Assembly (NCBI GenBank): GCA_018241445.1
Contig: JAFEDT010000018.1
Location: 224,807 to 288,806 of the forward strand
Direction of reading: 5' to 3'
Source of the DNA: Pseudomonadota bacterium
GTDB taxonomy: Bacteria; Pseudomonadota; Gammaproteobacteria; Steroidobacterales; Steroidobacteraceae
Length of the DNA stretch: 64,000 nucleotides
Part shown: one piece after another, positions 1 through 9,020 of the stretch
How positions within the stretch are numbered: position 1 is the first letter of the stretch
Layout: every line of letters starts with the position of its first letter
The notes under the pieces: generated by a model
Database searches by the model: none
What the model was told of the DNA's origin: nothing
Seen by the model: the letters and a program-made list of their open reading frames with translations, nothing else
Made by a program: the position numbers and the translations under genes

Positions 1-43
1 GCGCTCTAGGCGCTTCCGTCCGCAACACCGCAGGTAAACGTCC

Positions 44-1198
44 ATGGATCGCGATCAAGCCATCAAGCTGATGCAGGACCTGCTGCGGCGGGTGACCGAA
101 AAGAAGGCCTCGGACCTGTTCATCACCGCGGGGTTTCCCCCCGCCATCAAGGTCGACGGCGAGATCCGCCCGCAAAGCGAGCGGGCGCTGACGAGTGAAC
201 AGTCGGCGACGCTGGTGCGCGCCATCATGAACGACCGCCAGACCAAGGAGTTCGACGCCAGCAAGGAATGCAACTTCGCCATCGCGCCGGCCGGCATCGG
301 CCGCTTCCGCGTCAGTGCTTTCGTGCAGCAGGGGGCGGTCGGCTGCGTCATCCGCCTCATCAACGCCAAGATCCCGAGCTTCGAGGAGCTGGACCTGCCG
401 CCGATCCTCAAGGACGTGGTGCTGTCCAAGCGCGGCCTGGTGATCATCGTCGGCGGCACCGGCTCGGGCAAGTCCACCACGCTGGCCGCCATGGTCGGCT
501 ATCGCAACGAGAAGACCCGCGGCCACATCGTCACCATCGAGGACCCGGTGGAGTATGTGCACACCCACAAGGGCTGCGTGATCACGCACCGCGAGGTGGG
601 CGTGGACACCGACTCGTGGCACGCGGCGCTCAAGAACACACTGCGCCAGGCGCCGGACGTGATCCTGATCGGCGAGATCCGCGACCGTGACACCATGGAG
701 TACGGCATCCAGTTCTCCGAGACCGGCCACCTGGTGCTGGCCACGCTGCACGCCAACAGCGCCAACCAGGCGCTCGACCGCATCATCAACTTCTTCCCGG
801 ACGAGCGCCGCGATCAGCTGCTGATGGACCTGTCGCTCAACATCCGCGCCCTGGTGTCGCAGCGGCTGGTGCCGCGCGAGTCGGGCGCCGGCCGCATTGC
901 CGCCATGGAGATCATGTTGAATTCGCCGCTGATCCAGGACCTGATCTTCAAGGGCGAGGTCGCCAAGATCAAGGAAGTGATGTCGCGCTCCAACCGCCTG
1001 GGGATGAAGACCTTCGACCAGGCGCTGTTCGAGCTGTACGAGAGCGGCTACATCTCCTACGAAGACGCGTTGCGCAACGCCGACTCCAAGAACGAGCTGC
1101 GGCTGCGCATCAAGCTGGAAGGCAAACGTGAGGCCAAGAACCTCGACGAGGGCGGTGCGCTCAAGATCGTCGAGGAGGAACAGGGGCGCAGTCTGTGA
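44..1198 (+). CDS. pilU: PilU-type type IV pilus retraction ATPase
   Basis: This is a hexameric ATPase of the PilT/PilU family, acting at the cytoplasmic base of type IV pili to help pull pilin subunits back into the membrane during twitching. The 384-aa product shows Walker A (GGTGSGKST, about residues 137-145), the Asp box TIEDPVE (164-170), Walker B (ILIGEIRD, about 207-214) and the His box (LATLHAN, about 232-238). The length and the C-terminal tail beyond the helical domain resemble PilU more than the shorter PilT. A purine-rich GCAGG lies just upstream of the ATG. Its stop overlaps the GTG start of a second family member by 4 bases, so the two are co-transcribed. A true pilT may lie left of the window, which I cannot see. 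Confidence 0.9.
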   Translation: MDRDQAIKLMQDLLRRVTEKKASDLFITAGFPPAIKVDGEIRPQSERALTSEQSATLVRAIMNDRQTKEFDASKECNFAIAPAGIGRFRVSAFVQQGAVGCVIRLINAKIPSFEELDLPPILKDVVLSKRGLVIIVGGTGSGKSTTLAAMVGYRNEKTRGHIVTIEDPVEYVHTHKGCVITHREVGVDTDSWHAALKNTLRQAPDVILIGEIRDRDTMEYGIQFSETGHLVLATLHANSANQALDRIINFFPDERRDQLLMDLSLNIRALVSQRLVPRESGAGRIAAMEIMLNSPLIQDLIFKGEVAKIKEVMSRSNRLGMKTFDQALFELYESGYISYEDALRNADSKNELRLRIKLEGKREAKNLDEGGALKIVEEEQGRSL

Positions 1199-2355
1199 GT
1201 ACAGCCGTGGCGGATCGCAAAAAGGACGGTGACGATACCGGCGTCAACCCGGCGCTGACGCCGGAGGCGGTGAGCGCGGTGGTCAGCGCGCACCCGACGC
1301 TCAACACCAAGCCGCTGTTCAAGCTGATGGTGGAGAAGAAGGCCTCGGACCTGTTCTTCACGCCCAACGCGCCCATCAAGATCAAGATCGAGGGGCAGAT
1401 CCTGCCGGTCAACAAGCAGGTGCTGACAGCGGAAACCGTGCGCCAGACCGCCTTCGCCATCATGAGCCCGCAGCAGCGCGAACACTTCCTGCAGGAGTGG
1501 GAGCTGGACTTCGCGGTCTCGGAACCGGGCCTGGGGCGCTTCCGGGTCAACGTCTTCATGCAGCGCGGCAACCCGGCTATGGTGATGCGCTACATCACCG
1601 CCGACATGCCGCGGCTGGACGCGCTGGGCCTGCCGGAGGTGGTCACCGACCTGGTGATGTTGAAGCGCGGCCTGATCCTGATGGTCGGCGCTACCGGCTC
1701 CGGCAAGTCGACCACGCTGGCGGCGATGATCAATCACCGCAACGAGAACTCTTCGGACCACATCGTCACCATCGAGGATCCAATCGAGTTCCTGCACACC
1801 AACAAGCGCTCGATTCTCAACCAGCGCGAAGTCGGCCTCGACACCCGCAGCTACGCGCGCGCCCTGCGTGGCGTGGTGCGCGCCGCGCCGGACGTGATCC
1901 TGATCGGCGAGATCCGCGACAAGGACGGCATGGAGGCGGCCATCAACCTCTCCGGCACCGGCCACCTGGTGCTGGCGACCATGCACGCCAACAACTGCGC
2001 CGAGTCGCTGGACCGCATCATCAACATGTTCCCGCGCGAGCAGCACAACCAGATCTTCCTCGACCTGTCGCAGTACCTGCGCGCCATCATGGCGCAGCGC
2101 CTGGTGATGGGTAAGGACAACCGCCGCGTAGCCGCGGTCGAAGTCATGATCAACACGCCGCACGTCGCGACGTTGATCAAGAAGGGCGACGTGGTCTCCA
2201 TCAAGGAGGCCATCGAGGCCAGCAGCGAGCGCGGCACCCAGAGCTTCGACGTAGCGCTGCATGCCCTGTGCAAGAGCGGCCGGGTCGGCCTGGAGCAGGC
2301 CCTGGCCGCCGCCGACTCGCGCGCCAATCTGGAGGCCAAGATCAATTTCGGTTAG
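1195..2355 (+). CDS. second PilT/PilU-family ATPase
   Basis: This is a paralogue of the preceding gene, also a pilus retraction-type ATPase. The GTG start lies inside the upstream stop codon (GTGA overlap). The 386-aa product has an N-terminal extension of about 40 residues not found in the neighbour, then Walker A (GATGSGKST, about 165-173), TIEDPIEF (about 192-199), Walker B (ILIGEIRD) and LATMHAN. It lacks the PilU-like acidic tail and ends in NLEAKINFG. It could be called PilU or a PilT-like paralogue. Sequence similarity to the upstream gene runs through the whole core, so an old duplication is likely. Two adjacent copies may form mixed hexamers or divide the work with a PilT encoded elsewhere; that part is inference. 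Confidence 0.85.
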   Translation: MSTAVADRKKDGDDTGVNPALTPEAVSAVVSAHPTLNTKPLFKLMVEKKASDLFFTPNAPIKIKIEGQILPVNKQVLTAETVRQTAFAIMSPQQREHFLQEWELDFAVSEPGLGRFRVNVFMQRGNPAMVMRYITADMPRLDALGLPEVVTDLVMLKRGLILMVGATGSGKSTTLAAMINHRNENSSDHIVTIEDPIEFLHTNKRSILNQREVGLDTRSYARALRGVVRAAPDVILIGEIRDKDGMEAAINLSGTGHLVLATMHANNCAESLDRIINMFPREQHNQIFLDLSQYLRAIMAQRLVMGKDNRRVAAVEVMINTPHVATLIKKGDVVSIKEAIEASSERGTQSFDVALHALCKSGRVGLEQALAAADSRANLEAKINFG

Positions 2356-2438
2356 CCGGGACGGCAGGGATCCGCCGCGGTTCAGGCCATGCTACAGTCC
2401 GCGACGGGCGCACGGCTGCAGCACAATAATCAAGAACG

Positions 2439-3008
2439 ATGAGCGACCCGGCAGAATTCACCCATACTTCGGCCTTGTTGGCGCAATGGGCGGGCGGTGA
2501 CAAGCGGGCGCTCGATGATCTGCTTTCGCACCTGTACCGCGACATCCACGCCATCGCCACACGGCAGCTGCGTTCCGAGCGCGGCCTGACGATCCGCCCC
2601 ACGGCGCTGGTGCATGAGGTGTACCTGCGTCTCAAGGGCCTCAATGAGCTGCGCTGGAACGACCGGGCGCATTTTCTTTCGATGGCCGCCCGCGTGACAC
2701 GCCAGGCGCTGGTGGACGAAGCGCGTCGGCGACGCGCCGACAAGCGCAGCGGCGGTGCGCAGGTGACCCTGAACGACGAGAACCTGGGCGGTACCGACAC
2801 CGCCTTCGACGCGCTGCACGTCGACGACCTGCTGAACGAGCTCAAGGGCTTCGACGAGGTCGCCGCTGAAGTGGTGTCTCTGCGGGTGTTCGGCGGGCTG
2901 TCGGTGGAGGAGGTGGCCGAGGTGCTCGCCGTATCCGTGGCCACCGTCCACCGCCGCTGGGCGAGCGGCAAGACCTGGCTGGCGCACGAACTGCTGCCGC
3001 CGGCATGA
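2439..3008 (+). CDS. ECF sigma factor paired with a Ser/Thr kinase
   Basis: This is a 189-aa extracytoplasmic-function sigma factor. Region 2 is visible around IRPTALVHEVYLRLKGL (the segment that melts the -10 element), and region 4 ends in a helix-turn-helix (LSVEEVAEVLAVSVATVHRRW) for -35 recognition. Sigma factors of this type commonly sit directly before a Ser/Thr kinase with TPR repeats and lack a classic anti-sigma gene. That is the arrangement here: the stop overlaps the kinase start (ATGA). The expected logic is that kinase activity controls the sigma factor by phosphorylation. Its target promoters are not identifiable from the window; the exported protein at 5,572 is a plausible neighbour target. 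Confidence 0.9.
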   Translation: MSDPAEFTHTSALLAQWAGGDKRALDDLLSHLYRDIHAIATRQLRSERGLTIRPTALVHEVYLRLKGLNELRWNDRAHFLSMAARVTRQALVDEARRRRADKRSGGAQVTLNDENLGGTDTAFDALHVDDLLNELKGFDEVAAEVVSLRVFGGLSVEEVAEVLAVSVATVHRRWASGKTWLAHELLPPA

Positions 3009-5494
3009 ACGTGCACGGCGCGCGCGAGCGGGCCTACCGCATCTTCAGCGCCGCACTCGAGGTGGCGCCCGGGGCTCGCGCCGACTACGTCGCCGCAGAA
3101 TGCTCCACGGATCAGGCCCTGCATCGGCACGTCCTGCGGCTGCTGGAAATCGCGGCCGCGGACGCGGCCGCCACGGGCGATCTGCTGCACGGCAACCTCG
3201 TGTCGCCGCCCGAGCGGGAGGGCACGGAGTGCGGCCACTTCCGCCTGCGGGAGTGCATCGGCGCCGGGGGCATGGGCGCGGTGTACCGCGCCGAGCGCAC
3301 CGACGGGGTACCGCAGGCCGTGGCGCTCAAGGTTCTCAGCGGCAGCATCAGCGCCGAAGGCCGGGCGCGCTTTCTGGCCGAGGCAAAGTTCCTGGCGCGC
3401 CTGGAGCATCCGGCCATTGCGCGCCTGATCGACGTCGGCGTCGGTGATCGCGAGGGGTGGATCGCCATGGAACTGGTGCGCGGCGTGCGCATCACCGATT
3501 ACTGCGATGCGCACGCCCTGGACCTGCGCGCGCGCCTGCGGCTGCTGGAACAGGTCATCGATGCGGTGGCCAGCGCCCATCGACAGCTGGTCGTGCACCG
3601 CGACATCAAACCCAGCAACGTGCTGGTCGCGGATGACGGCCAGCCGAAGCTGATCGACTTCGGCATCGCGGCCGCACTCAGCGACGCCGACGACGATGGC
3701 AACGGCGCCAAGGCAGCCGGGGAGCCGCGGCGCCTGTTCACGCCGCACTACGCGGCCCCCGAACAGGTGCGCGGCGAACCCATCACGGTCGCGACCGATG
3801 TCTTCGGCCTGGGGGCGCTGGCCTACCGGCTGCTGTGCGGCGCTGATCCTTACGGGCAAGCGCGCGGTCCGCTGACCTACATGCTGGCGGTGACAGCCGG
3901 CGCTCCCGAGCTTCCCAGTTGCGCCGCGCAAGCCGGCGGGCGCGACCGGCGGACCGTGGCGGGATTGCGCGGTGACCTGGACGCCATCGTGCTGAAGGCA
4001 CTGGCGGGCGATCCCTCGCAGCGCTACGCGACCGCTCAGGATCTGCAAGCCGACTGCCGCCGCTTCCTCACCGGGCGGCCGGTGCAGGCGCGCCTGGGCG
4101 GCGCGGCGTATCGCCTGGGCAAGTTCGTGCGGCGCCGCGCCGCGGCGCTTGCGGTTGTCGCGCTGTTCAGCGCCGGCCTGCTCACTGCGGGTGTGACCTA
4201 CCTGCGCCAGCAGCGGCAGATTGCCGTGGCAAACGAGTCGGCGGCCCGGCGCGGCGAGTTTCTCGAGAGACTGCTGAAGTCTTCGGACCCTCGCTACGGA
4301 CGCCGCGACATCACCGTGGCGGAGCTGCTCGACGGTGCGGTCACAAGCATTGATGAGAGCCTCGGTCACGAGCCGCTGGGCGAGGCGTCCATGCTGGGCC
4401 TGATCGCCGATACCAACAGTGAGCTCGGCCGCTACCGCGAGGGGCTGGCCGCCAGCGACCGGCAACTCGAGCTGCTGCAGCACCATGGTGGCAGTGCGCT
4501 CGAGCTGGCCAGGGCCCTCACTTCCCGCGGCGAACTGTTGCGGGCGCAGGGGCACTACGCGGAAGCAACGCCGGTACTGCGACGCGCACTCTCGCTGCTC
4601 GGGGATCGCCCGGATGTTGCCGCCGACCGTGCCACGGCCCTCACCGAGCTGGGGATGGCGCTCACCAATACCGGCGGGGAACGCGAAGCGGAAGCCCTCT
4701 ATCGCGAGGCGATCGCGCTGGACCGCGCTGGCGGCGCGCCGCAGCGCATCCTGCTCGGCGGCACGCTCGATGATCTCGCGGTCCTGCTCGGCAACGAGGG
4801 TCGCTACCTTGAATCGCGTGACACCGCGCGCGAGGCTTTTTCGCTGCTGAGGCAGGCGCTGCCGGCGGGGAACCCGGACCTGCTGTCGGCGGAACAGACC
4901 TACGCGATGTCGGCGCTGAACGTACACGATCCGGCGGCCGCCGAGCCCATGCTGCGCGATATCGCGCAGCGCAGCGCCGCGATCCGGGGGGCCGCGCACC
5001 CCGATACGCTGGTCGCGCAGGAGCAGCTGGGCGAGACCCTGACCGATCTGGGTCGGTTGGGGGAGGCGCAGCAGATCCTGCGCCAGAGCGCCACGACGCT
5101 GGAGCACACCCTGGGGCAGGAGAACCGCTATGCGACCGGTGCCTGGCTGGGTTTTGCCGTCGCCGCATGCCAGGGCGATACAGCCGGTGCTGCCCCCGCC
5201 GCCCCGGAGGGCCTCGCGGCCGCGCAACACGTGGCCGCGGTGCGCGCGCGCAGCCTGCCGGCGCAGGACTGGCATCGTTTTGCGGCCGATGGCGTCGCGG
5301 GCCTGTGCCTGGTGCAGTTGCACCGCTACGCCGAGGCCGAACCCCTGCTGGTGCCGGCGGCGGCGGCCCTGGAGAGTACGCGCGGCCGGCATTTCTACCA
5401 GACCCAGATCGCGCTGAAGGCGCTGCGCGCGCTATATGCCCGCAGCGGCCGCCCGCTGCAGGCGAGCCAGATCGCGACCCGCATCGACGATTGA
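3005..5494 (+). CDS. membrane Ser/Thr protein kinase with TPR-like C-terminal half
   Basis: This is an 829-aa Hanks-type kinase. The first 75 residues are a conserved-looking helical lead-in. The kinase domain follows at about 78-370, with glycine loop IGAGGMGAVY (85-94), catalytic Lys in ALKVL (K109), HRDIKPSN (catalytic D200), DFG (about 219-221) and an APE motif (251-253). All catalytic residues are present, so it should be active. One hydrophobic segment (about 380-400) anchors it, and residues 410-829 are amphipathic helix pairs of TPR type, placing a probable protein-binding domain on the other side of the membrane. It overlaps the ECF sigma gene by 4 bases, and the pair is a recognised signalling pairing. 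The signal sensed is unknown. Confidence 0.9.
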   Translation: MNVHGARERAYRIFSAALEVAPGARADYVAAECSTDQALHRHVLRLLEIAAADAAATGDLLHGNLVSPPEREGTECGHFRLRECIGAGGMGAVYRAERTDGVPQAVALKVLSGSISAEGRARFLAEAKFLARLEHPAIARLIDVGVGDREGWIAMELVRGVRITDYCDAHALDLRARLRLLEQVIDAVASAHRQLVVHRDIKPSNVLVADDGQPKLIDFGIAAALSDADDDGNGAKAAGEPRRLFTPHYAAPEQVRGEPITVATDVFGLGALAYRLLCGADPYGQARGPLTYMLAVTAGAPELPSCAAQAGGRDRRTVAGLRGDLDAIVLKALAGDPSQRYATAQDLQADCRRFLTGRPVQARLGGAAYRLGKFVRRRAAALAVVALFSAGLLTAGVTYLRQQRQIAVANESAARRGEFLERLLKSSDPRYGRRDITVAELLDGAVTSIDESLGHEPLGEASMLGLIADTNSELGRYREGLAASDRQLELLQHHGGSALELARALTSRGELLRAQGHYAEATPVLRRALSLLGDRPDVAADRATALTELGMALTNTGGEREAEALYREAIALDRAGGAPQRILLGGTLDDLAVLLGNEGRYLESRDTAREAFSLLRQALPAGNPDLLSAEQTYAMSALNVHDPAAAEPMLRDIAQRSAAIRGAAHPDTLVAQEQLGETLTDLGRLGEAQQILRQSATTLEHTLGQENRYATGAWLGFAVAACQGDTAGAAPAAPEGLAAAQHVAAVRARSLPAQDWHRFAADGVAGLCLVQLHRYAEAEPLLVPAAAALESTRGRHFYQTQIALKALRALYARSGRPLQASQIATRIDD

Positions 5495-5571
5495 CTGATA
5501 GAAAACCCCGCGGAATTTCGCCTTGCTTCCTTGGGAGAGCCTGCATTCGGCGTAAACCCGGGAGCGCGCAC

Positions 5572-8500
5572 GTGGACAAGAACGAGATTTCGACGGGATT
5601 TAGGTCGTGGAACACCGCCCGGGGAAGGTGGCGCGTCGCCGCCGCGCTGCTCCTGACTGCCGCCGCCACTCTCGGCCAGGCCGCGGTGCGGGCCCCCGGC
5701 ACGGCGTACAGTGTGACGGCGACGGCTCCGCTGGCCTTCGAGCGCAACCTGGGGCAGGCGCCGCGGCAGGTTCAGTACCTCGCGCACGGCGGTCGCTACG
5801 CCATCGCGCTCACCCCGCGCGGCGCGCAGTTGTTGCCGGATGTCGGTCAAGCCGCTGCCGGCAGGCTCGAGCTACGTGTACAGGGCGCACCGGCCCAGCC
5901 GCAGCCGGTGGCCGAGCGGCCGCTGCCCGGGCGGGTGAACTACCTGATCGGAACTGATCCGTCCCGGTGGCATACAGGCGTCCGGACCTTCGGTGCTGTG
6001 CGCTACGCTGGCGTGTATCCGGGCGTTGATCTCCTCTATTACGGCACCGAAGGGCGGCTGGAGTATGACTTCAGCGTAGCGCCCGGCTTCGATCCGCGTA
6101 TCGTCGGACTCAGCTTCGAGGGCGCACGGTCGATTGCGCTGACCGCTTCTGGCGACCTGACCGTGAGCACCGGCGGCGAAGCGCTCACCTTCCAGCGGCC
6201 GGTGGCCTATCAGATGATCGACGGCCGCCGCCGTCCAGTGGTCGTGCGTTACCGGCCCGACGGCCTCGCCGTCGGCTTCAGAGTGGGCCGCTATGACCAC
6301 GCCCACGCGCTGATCATCGACCCGGTGCTGAACTACTTCAGCTACCTCGGCGGCAGCGACACGGACGTGATTGGCAAGACAGTCCCGTCGGTCAGCGGAA
6401 CTTCCGGCCAGGCGACGGCGCTCGATGCCGGCGGGGACCTCTACGTCACAGGCACTACCCGCTCGACCAATTTCCCGACGCAGTCTGCGGCGGCCCCCCC
6501 TCCGGCCAAGACCTCCGGGCACTACTGGGTGTTCGTCACCAAGTTCGCGCCTGATGGCAAGTCGGTGATCTTCTCCACCTACCTGGGCGGAACCAACGGG
6601 GATGACTACGGCTACGGCATTACCGTGGATGCCCACGGCAATGCGTTCGCCGTCGGCCAGACCGGCTCCACCGACTTCCCGACCACCGGTGGCGCCTACC
6701 AGCAGATCTGCTCACCGCAGTGGAGCCCGCCGGGCTCGCCGGGCCATCCGGTCTCGGGCTGCGGAGGCGGCAACTATGAGTCCTTCGTCGCGAAGCTGTC
6801 GCCCGCCGGCGCGCTGCTCGCTTCGACCTTCCTTGGCGGTACCCACACGCTCTCCGGGGCGACCGCCGTGGCCGTCGACTCCGGCGGCCGGCCGTACGTG
6901 GCCGGCACCGCGCTGCCGGGAGAGGACATCCCGGCCGGCACCCCGGGCACCAACCAGGCGGTCGGCTTCCCGACCACCGGCGGCGCCGTCGTCAAGGCCT
7001 ACCCATATATCGCGGGCGTACCGGTCAATGGCGCGCTGCAGTACGACGCCTACGTGAGCGTGTTCGATCCGGCGCTCGCGACGCTCATCTACTCCACGTT
7101 GATCGGCGACGATCGTCCCCAGGACGGCAAGAGCCAGTTCAACTCGCAGGCCAACACGTTCGGCACGACCGTCGCGGTCGATGCCTCGGGCAACTTCTAC
7201 CTCGGCGGCTATACGGCGGATGCGTACCTGCCGACGACCGCCGGTGCCGTGCAGTCAGACCCGGCGACCTGCGGCGCGTTCACCCCCGGTAATCCGCACT
7301 CCCTCGGGGGCAACTGCGGCGTGGTGGGTAAGTTCTCCGCTCTCAGCGCCGGCGCGCCGACCCTGACTTATCTCACCTACTTCGGCGGCGCGGTACCGGG
7401 CGGGGCGTGGAATGACCAGATCACCGGCGTTGCCGTCGACGTCGCGGGCGATGCCTACATGGTGGGCTACGCAGACCGGGCGGGGGTTCCCACCACCGCC
7501 GGCGCCTACCAGAGTACCTGCAACGGCGGCACGAGCTCGTGCAGCGCGATGTTCGTGTCTGAGCTCAGCCCGGGCGGCTCGATGCTCAAGGCGAGTACCT
7601 ACTTCGGCTGCGCGGCAAATTGCAGCGGCAATCCCGTGTACACGACCGGCGCCATCGCGCTGGACGCTGCCGACAACGTCTATGTCAATGGCTTCGGCGC
7701 CAATGGCCTGCCAGTCGTCAACGGCTTCGCGAGCACCAACACCACTGGTGGGGCGGGACCCTTCGTGGCCGAGTTCGATCCAGGGCTCGCAACCTTGAAG
7801 TTCTCGAGTTTCGTGAACGTCGGCAACGGCGGCCAGCACAGCCCGGGAGGTCTGGCGCTGGATGCCATGGGCGCGATTTATGTCGCGGGCAACGTCAACT
7901 CCCCGGCAAGCAGCGCCGCAACCCCGGGCGCGTTCCAGAGCGCCTACGGTGGCGGCTCATCCGACGGCTGGGTGGCAAAGATCACGATCACGGCCCCGCC
8001 GGCGGCCACCGCCACCAGCCTGGCCGTCGCGCCGACCAGCGCCATGACCGGAGTCTCGGTGACCTTCACTGCTACGGTCACGGAAACGGCCGCGCACGCG
8101 GTGCCGACCGGCGGCGTGACCTTCAAGAACGGCGCGACCACGCTTGGATCGGCGTCGCTGAACGGCGCGGGAATCGCGACGTTCTCCTCGTCGACGCTGG
8201 CCGCGGGCAACTATTCCGTGACCGCGGTCTACGGCGGGGACGCTAACAATACAGGCTCAACCTCGAGCGCCGTCGCACTGACGGTGACCAGCCCGCCACC
8301 CCCGGCGCCCACCGTGAGCCTGTCAGTCTCACCGACCAGCATCACCGTGGGAGCGAGCGCAACGCTGACGTGGTCCTCGCAGAACGCGACTACCTGCACC
8401 GCGAGCAACGCGTGGGGTGGGGCGCAGGCAACCTCCGGTACGTTGTCGGTGACGCCAAGCGCCGCCGGTTCCCTGACTTACGCTCTTGCCTGCACCGGTG

Positions 8501-8715
8501 CCGGCGGCAGTGTCAACGCCTCAGCGGTGCTGACAGTCAACGCTGCTTCTGGCGGTGGCGGTGGCGGTGGTGGGGGCAACCCGCCTCCGTCCGGTCACGG
8601 CGGTGGCGGCGCCTTCGATCCGACACTACTGCTGGTCCTGGGTGCGCTGCTGGTCCTGCGACTCACGCTCCGGTCGCGGGCGCTGCCGGGGTCGCGAGTT
8701 CGGCGCACGGCGTGA
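5572..8715 (+). CDS. exported SBBP-repeat beta-propeller protein with Ig-like domains
   Basis: The chosen GTG start (GGGAG 7 bases upstream) gives a 1,047-aa product with a signal peptide (RWRVAAALLLTAAATLGQAAVRA). Residues about 45-260 match the domain that precedes SBBP propellers (FERNLGQAPRQVQYLA near its start). About 265-800 carry repeated YLGG and AVDxxGNxYxxGxT blades typical of SBBP repeats. Two Ig-like domains follow (about 805-910 and 913-990). The end is a glycine run, then FDPTLLLVLGALLVLRL and an Arg-rich tail, which resembles a three-part C-terminal sorting signal (Gly-rich motif, membrane helix, basic tail). It is probably a surface or secreted adhesion-type protein. No enzyme motif is visible. 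It lies 77 bases after the kinase gene and may be under the same regulation. Confidence 0.85.
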   Translation: MDKNEISTGFRSWNTARGRWRVAAALLLTAAATLGQAAVRAPGTAYSVTATAPLAFERNLGQAPRQVQYLAHGGRYAIALTPRGAQLLPDVGQAAAGRLELRVQGAPAQPQPVAERPLPGRVNYLIGTDPSRWHTGVRTFGAVRYAGVYPGVDLLYYGTEGRLEYDFSVAPGFDPRIVGLSFEGARSIALTASGDLTVSTGGEALTFQRPVAYQMIDGRRRPVVVRYRPDGLAVGFRVGRYDHAHALIIDPVLNYFSYLGGSDTDVIGKTVPSVSGTSGQATALDAGGDLYVTGTTRSTNFPTQSAAAPPPAKTSGHYWVFVTKFAPDGKSVIFSTYLGGTNGDDYGYGITVDAHGNAFAVGQTGSTDFPTTGGAYQQICSPQWSPPGSPGHPVSGCGGGNYESFVAKLSPAGALLASTFLGGTHTLSGATAVAVDSGGRPYVAGTALPGEDIPAGTPGTNQAVGFPTTGGAVVKAYPYIAGVPVNGALQYDAYVSVFDPALATLIYSTLIGDDRPQDGKSQFNSQANTFGTTVAVDASGNFYLGGYTADAYLPTTAGAVQSDPATCGAFTPGNPHSLGGNCGVVGKFSALSAGAPTLTYLTYFGGAVPGGAWNDQITGVAVDVAGDAYMVGYADRAGVPTTAGAYQSTCNGGTSSCSAMFVSELSPGGSMLKASTYFGCAANCSGNPVYTTGAIALDAADNVYVNGFGANGLPVVNGFASTNTTGGAGPFVAEFDPGLATLKFSSFVNVGNGGQHSPGGLALDAMGAIYVAGNVNSPASSAATPGAFQSAYGGGSSDGWVAKITITAPPAATATSLAVAPTSAMTGVSVTFTATVTETAAHAVPTGGVTFKNGATTLGSASLNGAGIATFSSSTLAAGNYSVTAVYGGDANNTGSTSSAVALTVTSPPPPAPTVSLSVSPTSITVGASATLTWSSQNATTCTASNAWGGAQATSGTLSVTPSAAGSLTYALACTGAGGSVNASAVLTVNAASGGGGGGGGGNPPPSGHGGGGAFDPTLLLVLGALLVLRLTLRSRALPGSRVRRTA

Positions 8716-9020
8716 CTCGGTACGCATCGCGGCGGCGGGACGCGAGTTCCGCCGCCGCAGCGCATACCAGCGGTCCGCCACCCGCAGACTTTTGATCACT
8801 CACCGGCGTGGCATTGCGGGCGCTCAGCCAATGTGTTCGCCAGCGCGGTTTGGCGCCGGTAGTAGGACTTACTACTCATTCATACCCCTTACTACCTATT
8901 CCTACTTCTTCATACCCGTGCAAAATCTCGAGCCAGAGGATTCGTTCTGGCCCCGCCAATCGCAGACACTCTCATCGCCTCCGCCTCCGCCCCCGGCACC
9001 ACCGCCAAAGCCACACCCGC
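8716..9020. other. intergenic region with pyrimidine-rich repeats
   Basis: This 305-base stretch has no convincing gene. It contains a perfect inverted repeat GTAGTA-GGACT-TACTAC (8859-8875), immediately followed by two copies of an 18-base TTACTAC-type direct repeat at 8869-8886 and 8889-8906 (period 20, several mismatches). The region is clearly less GC-rich than its neighbours. Its position before the ParD-like fusion gene suggests an operator or promoter region, but I see no good -35/-10 pair. Confidence 0.4.

Noticed and set aside
2342..5392. Long open frame (over 1,000 codons) on the minus strand across the sigma/kinase genes
   Set aside because: High GC content removes stop codons. 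The opposite strand carries complete motif-bearing proteins; the antisense frame has no motifs and Arg-, Gln- and Ala-rich composition.
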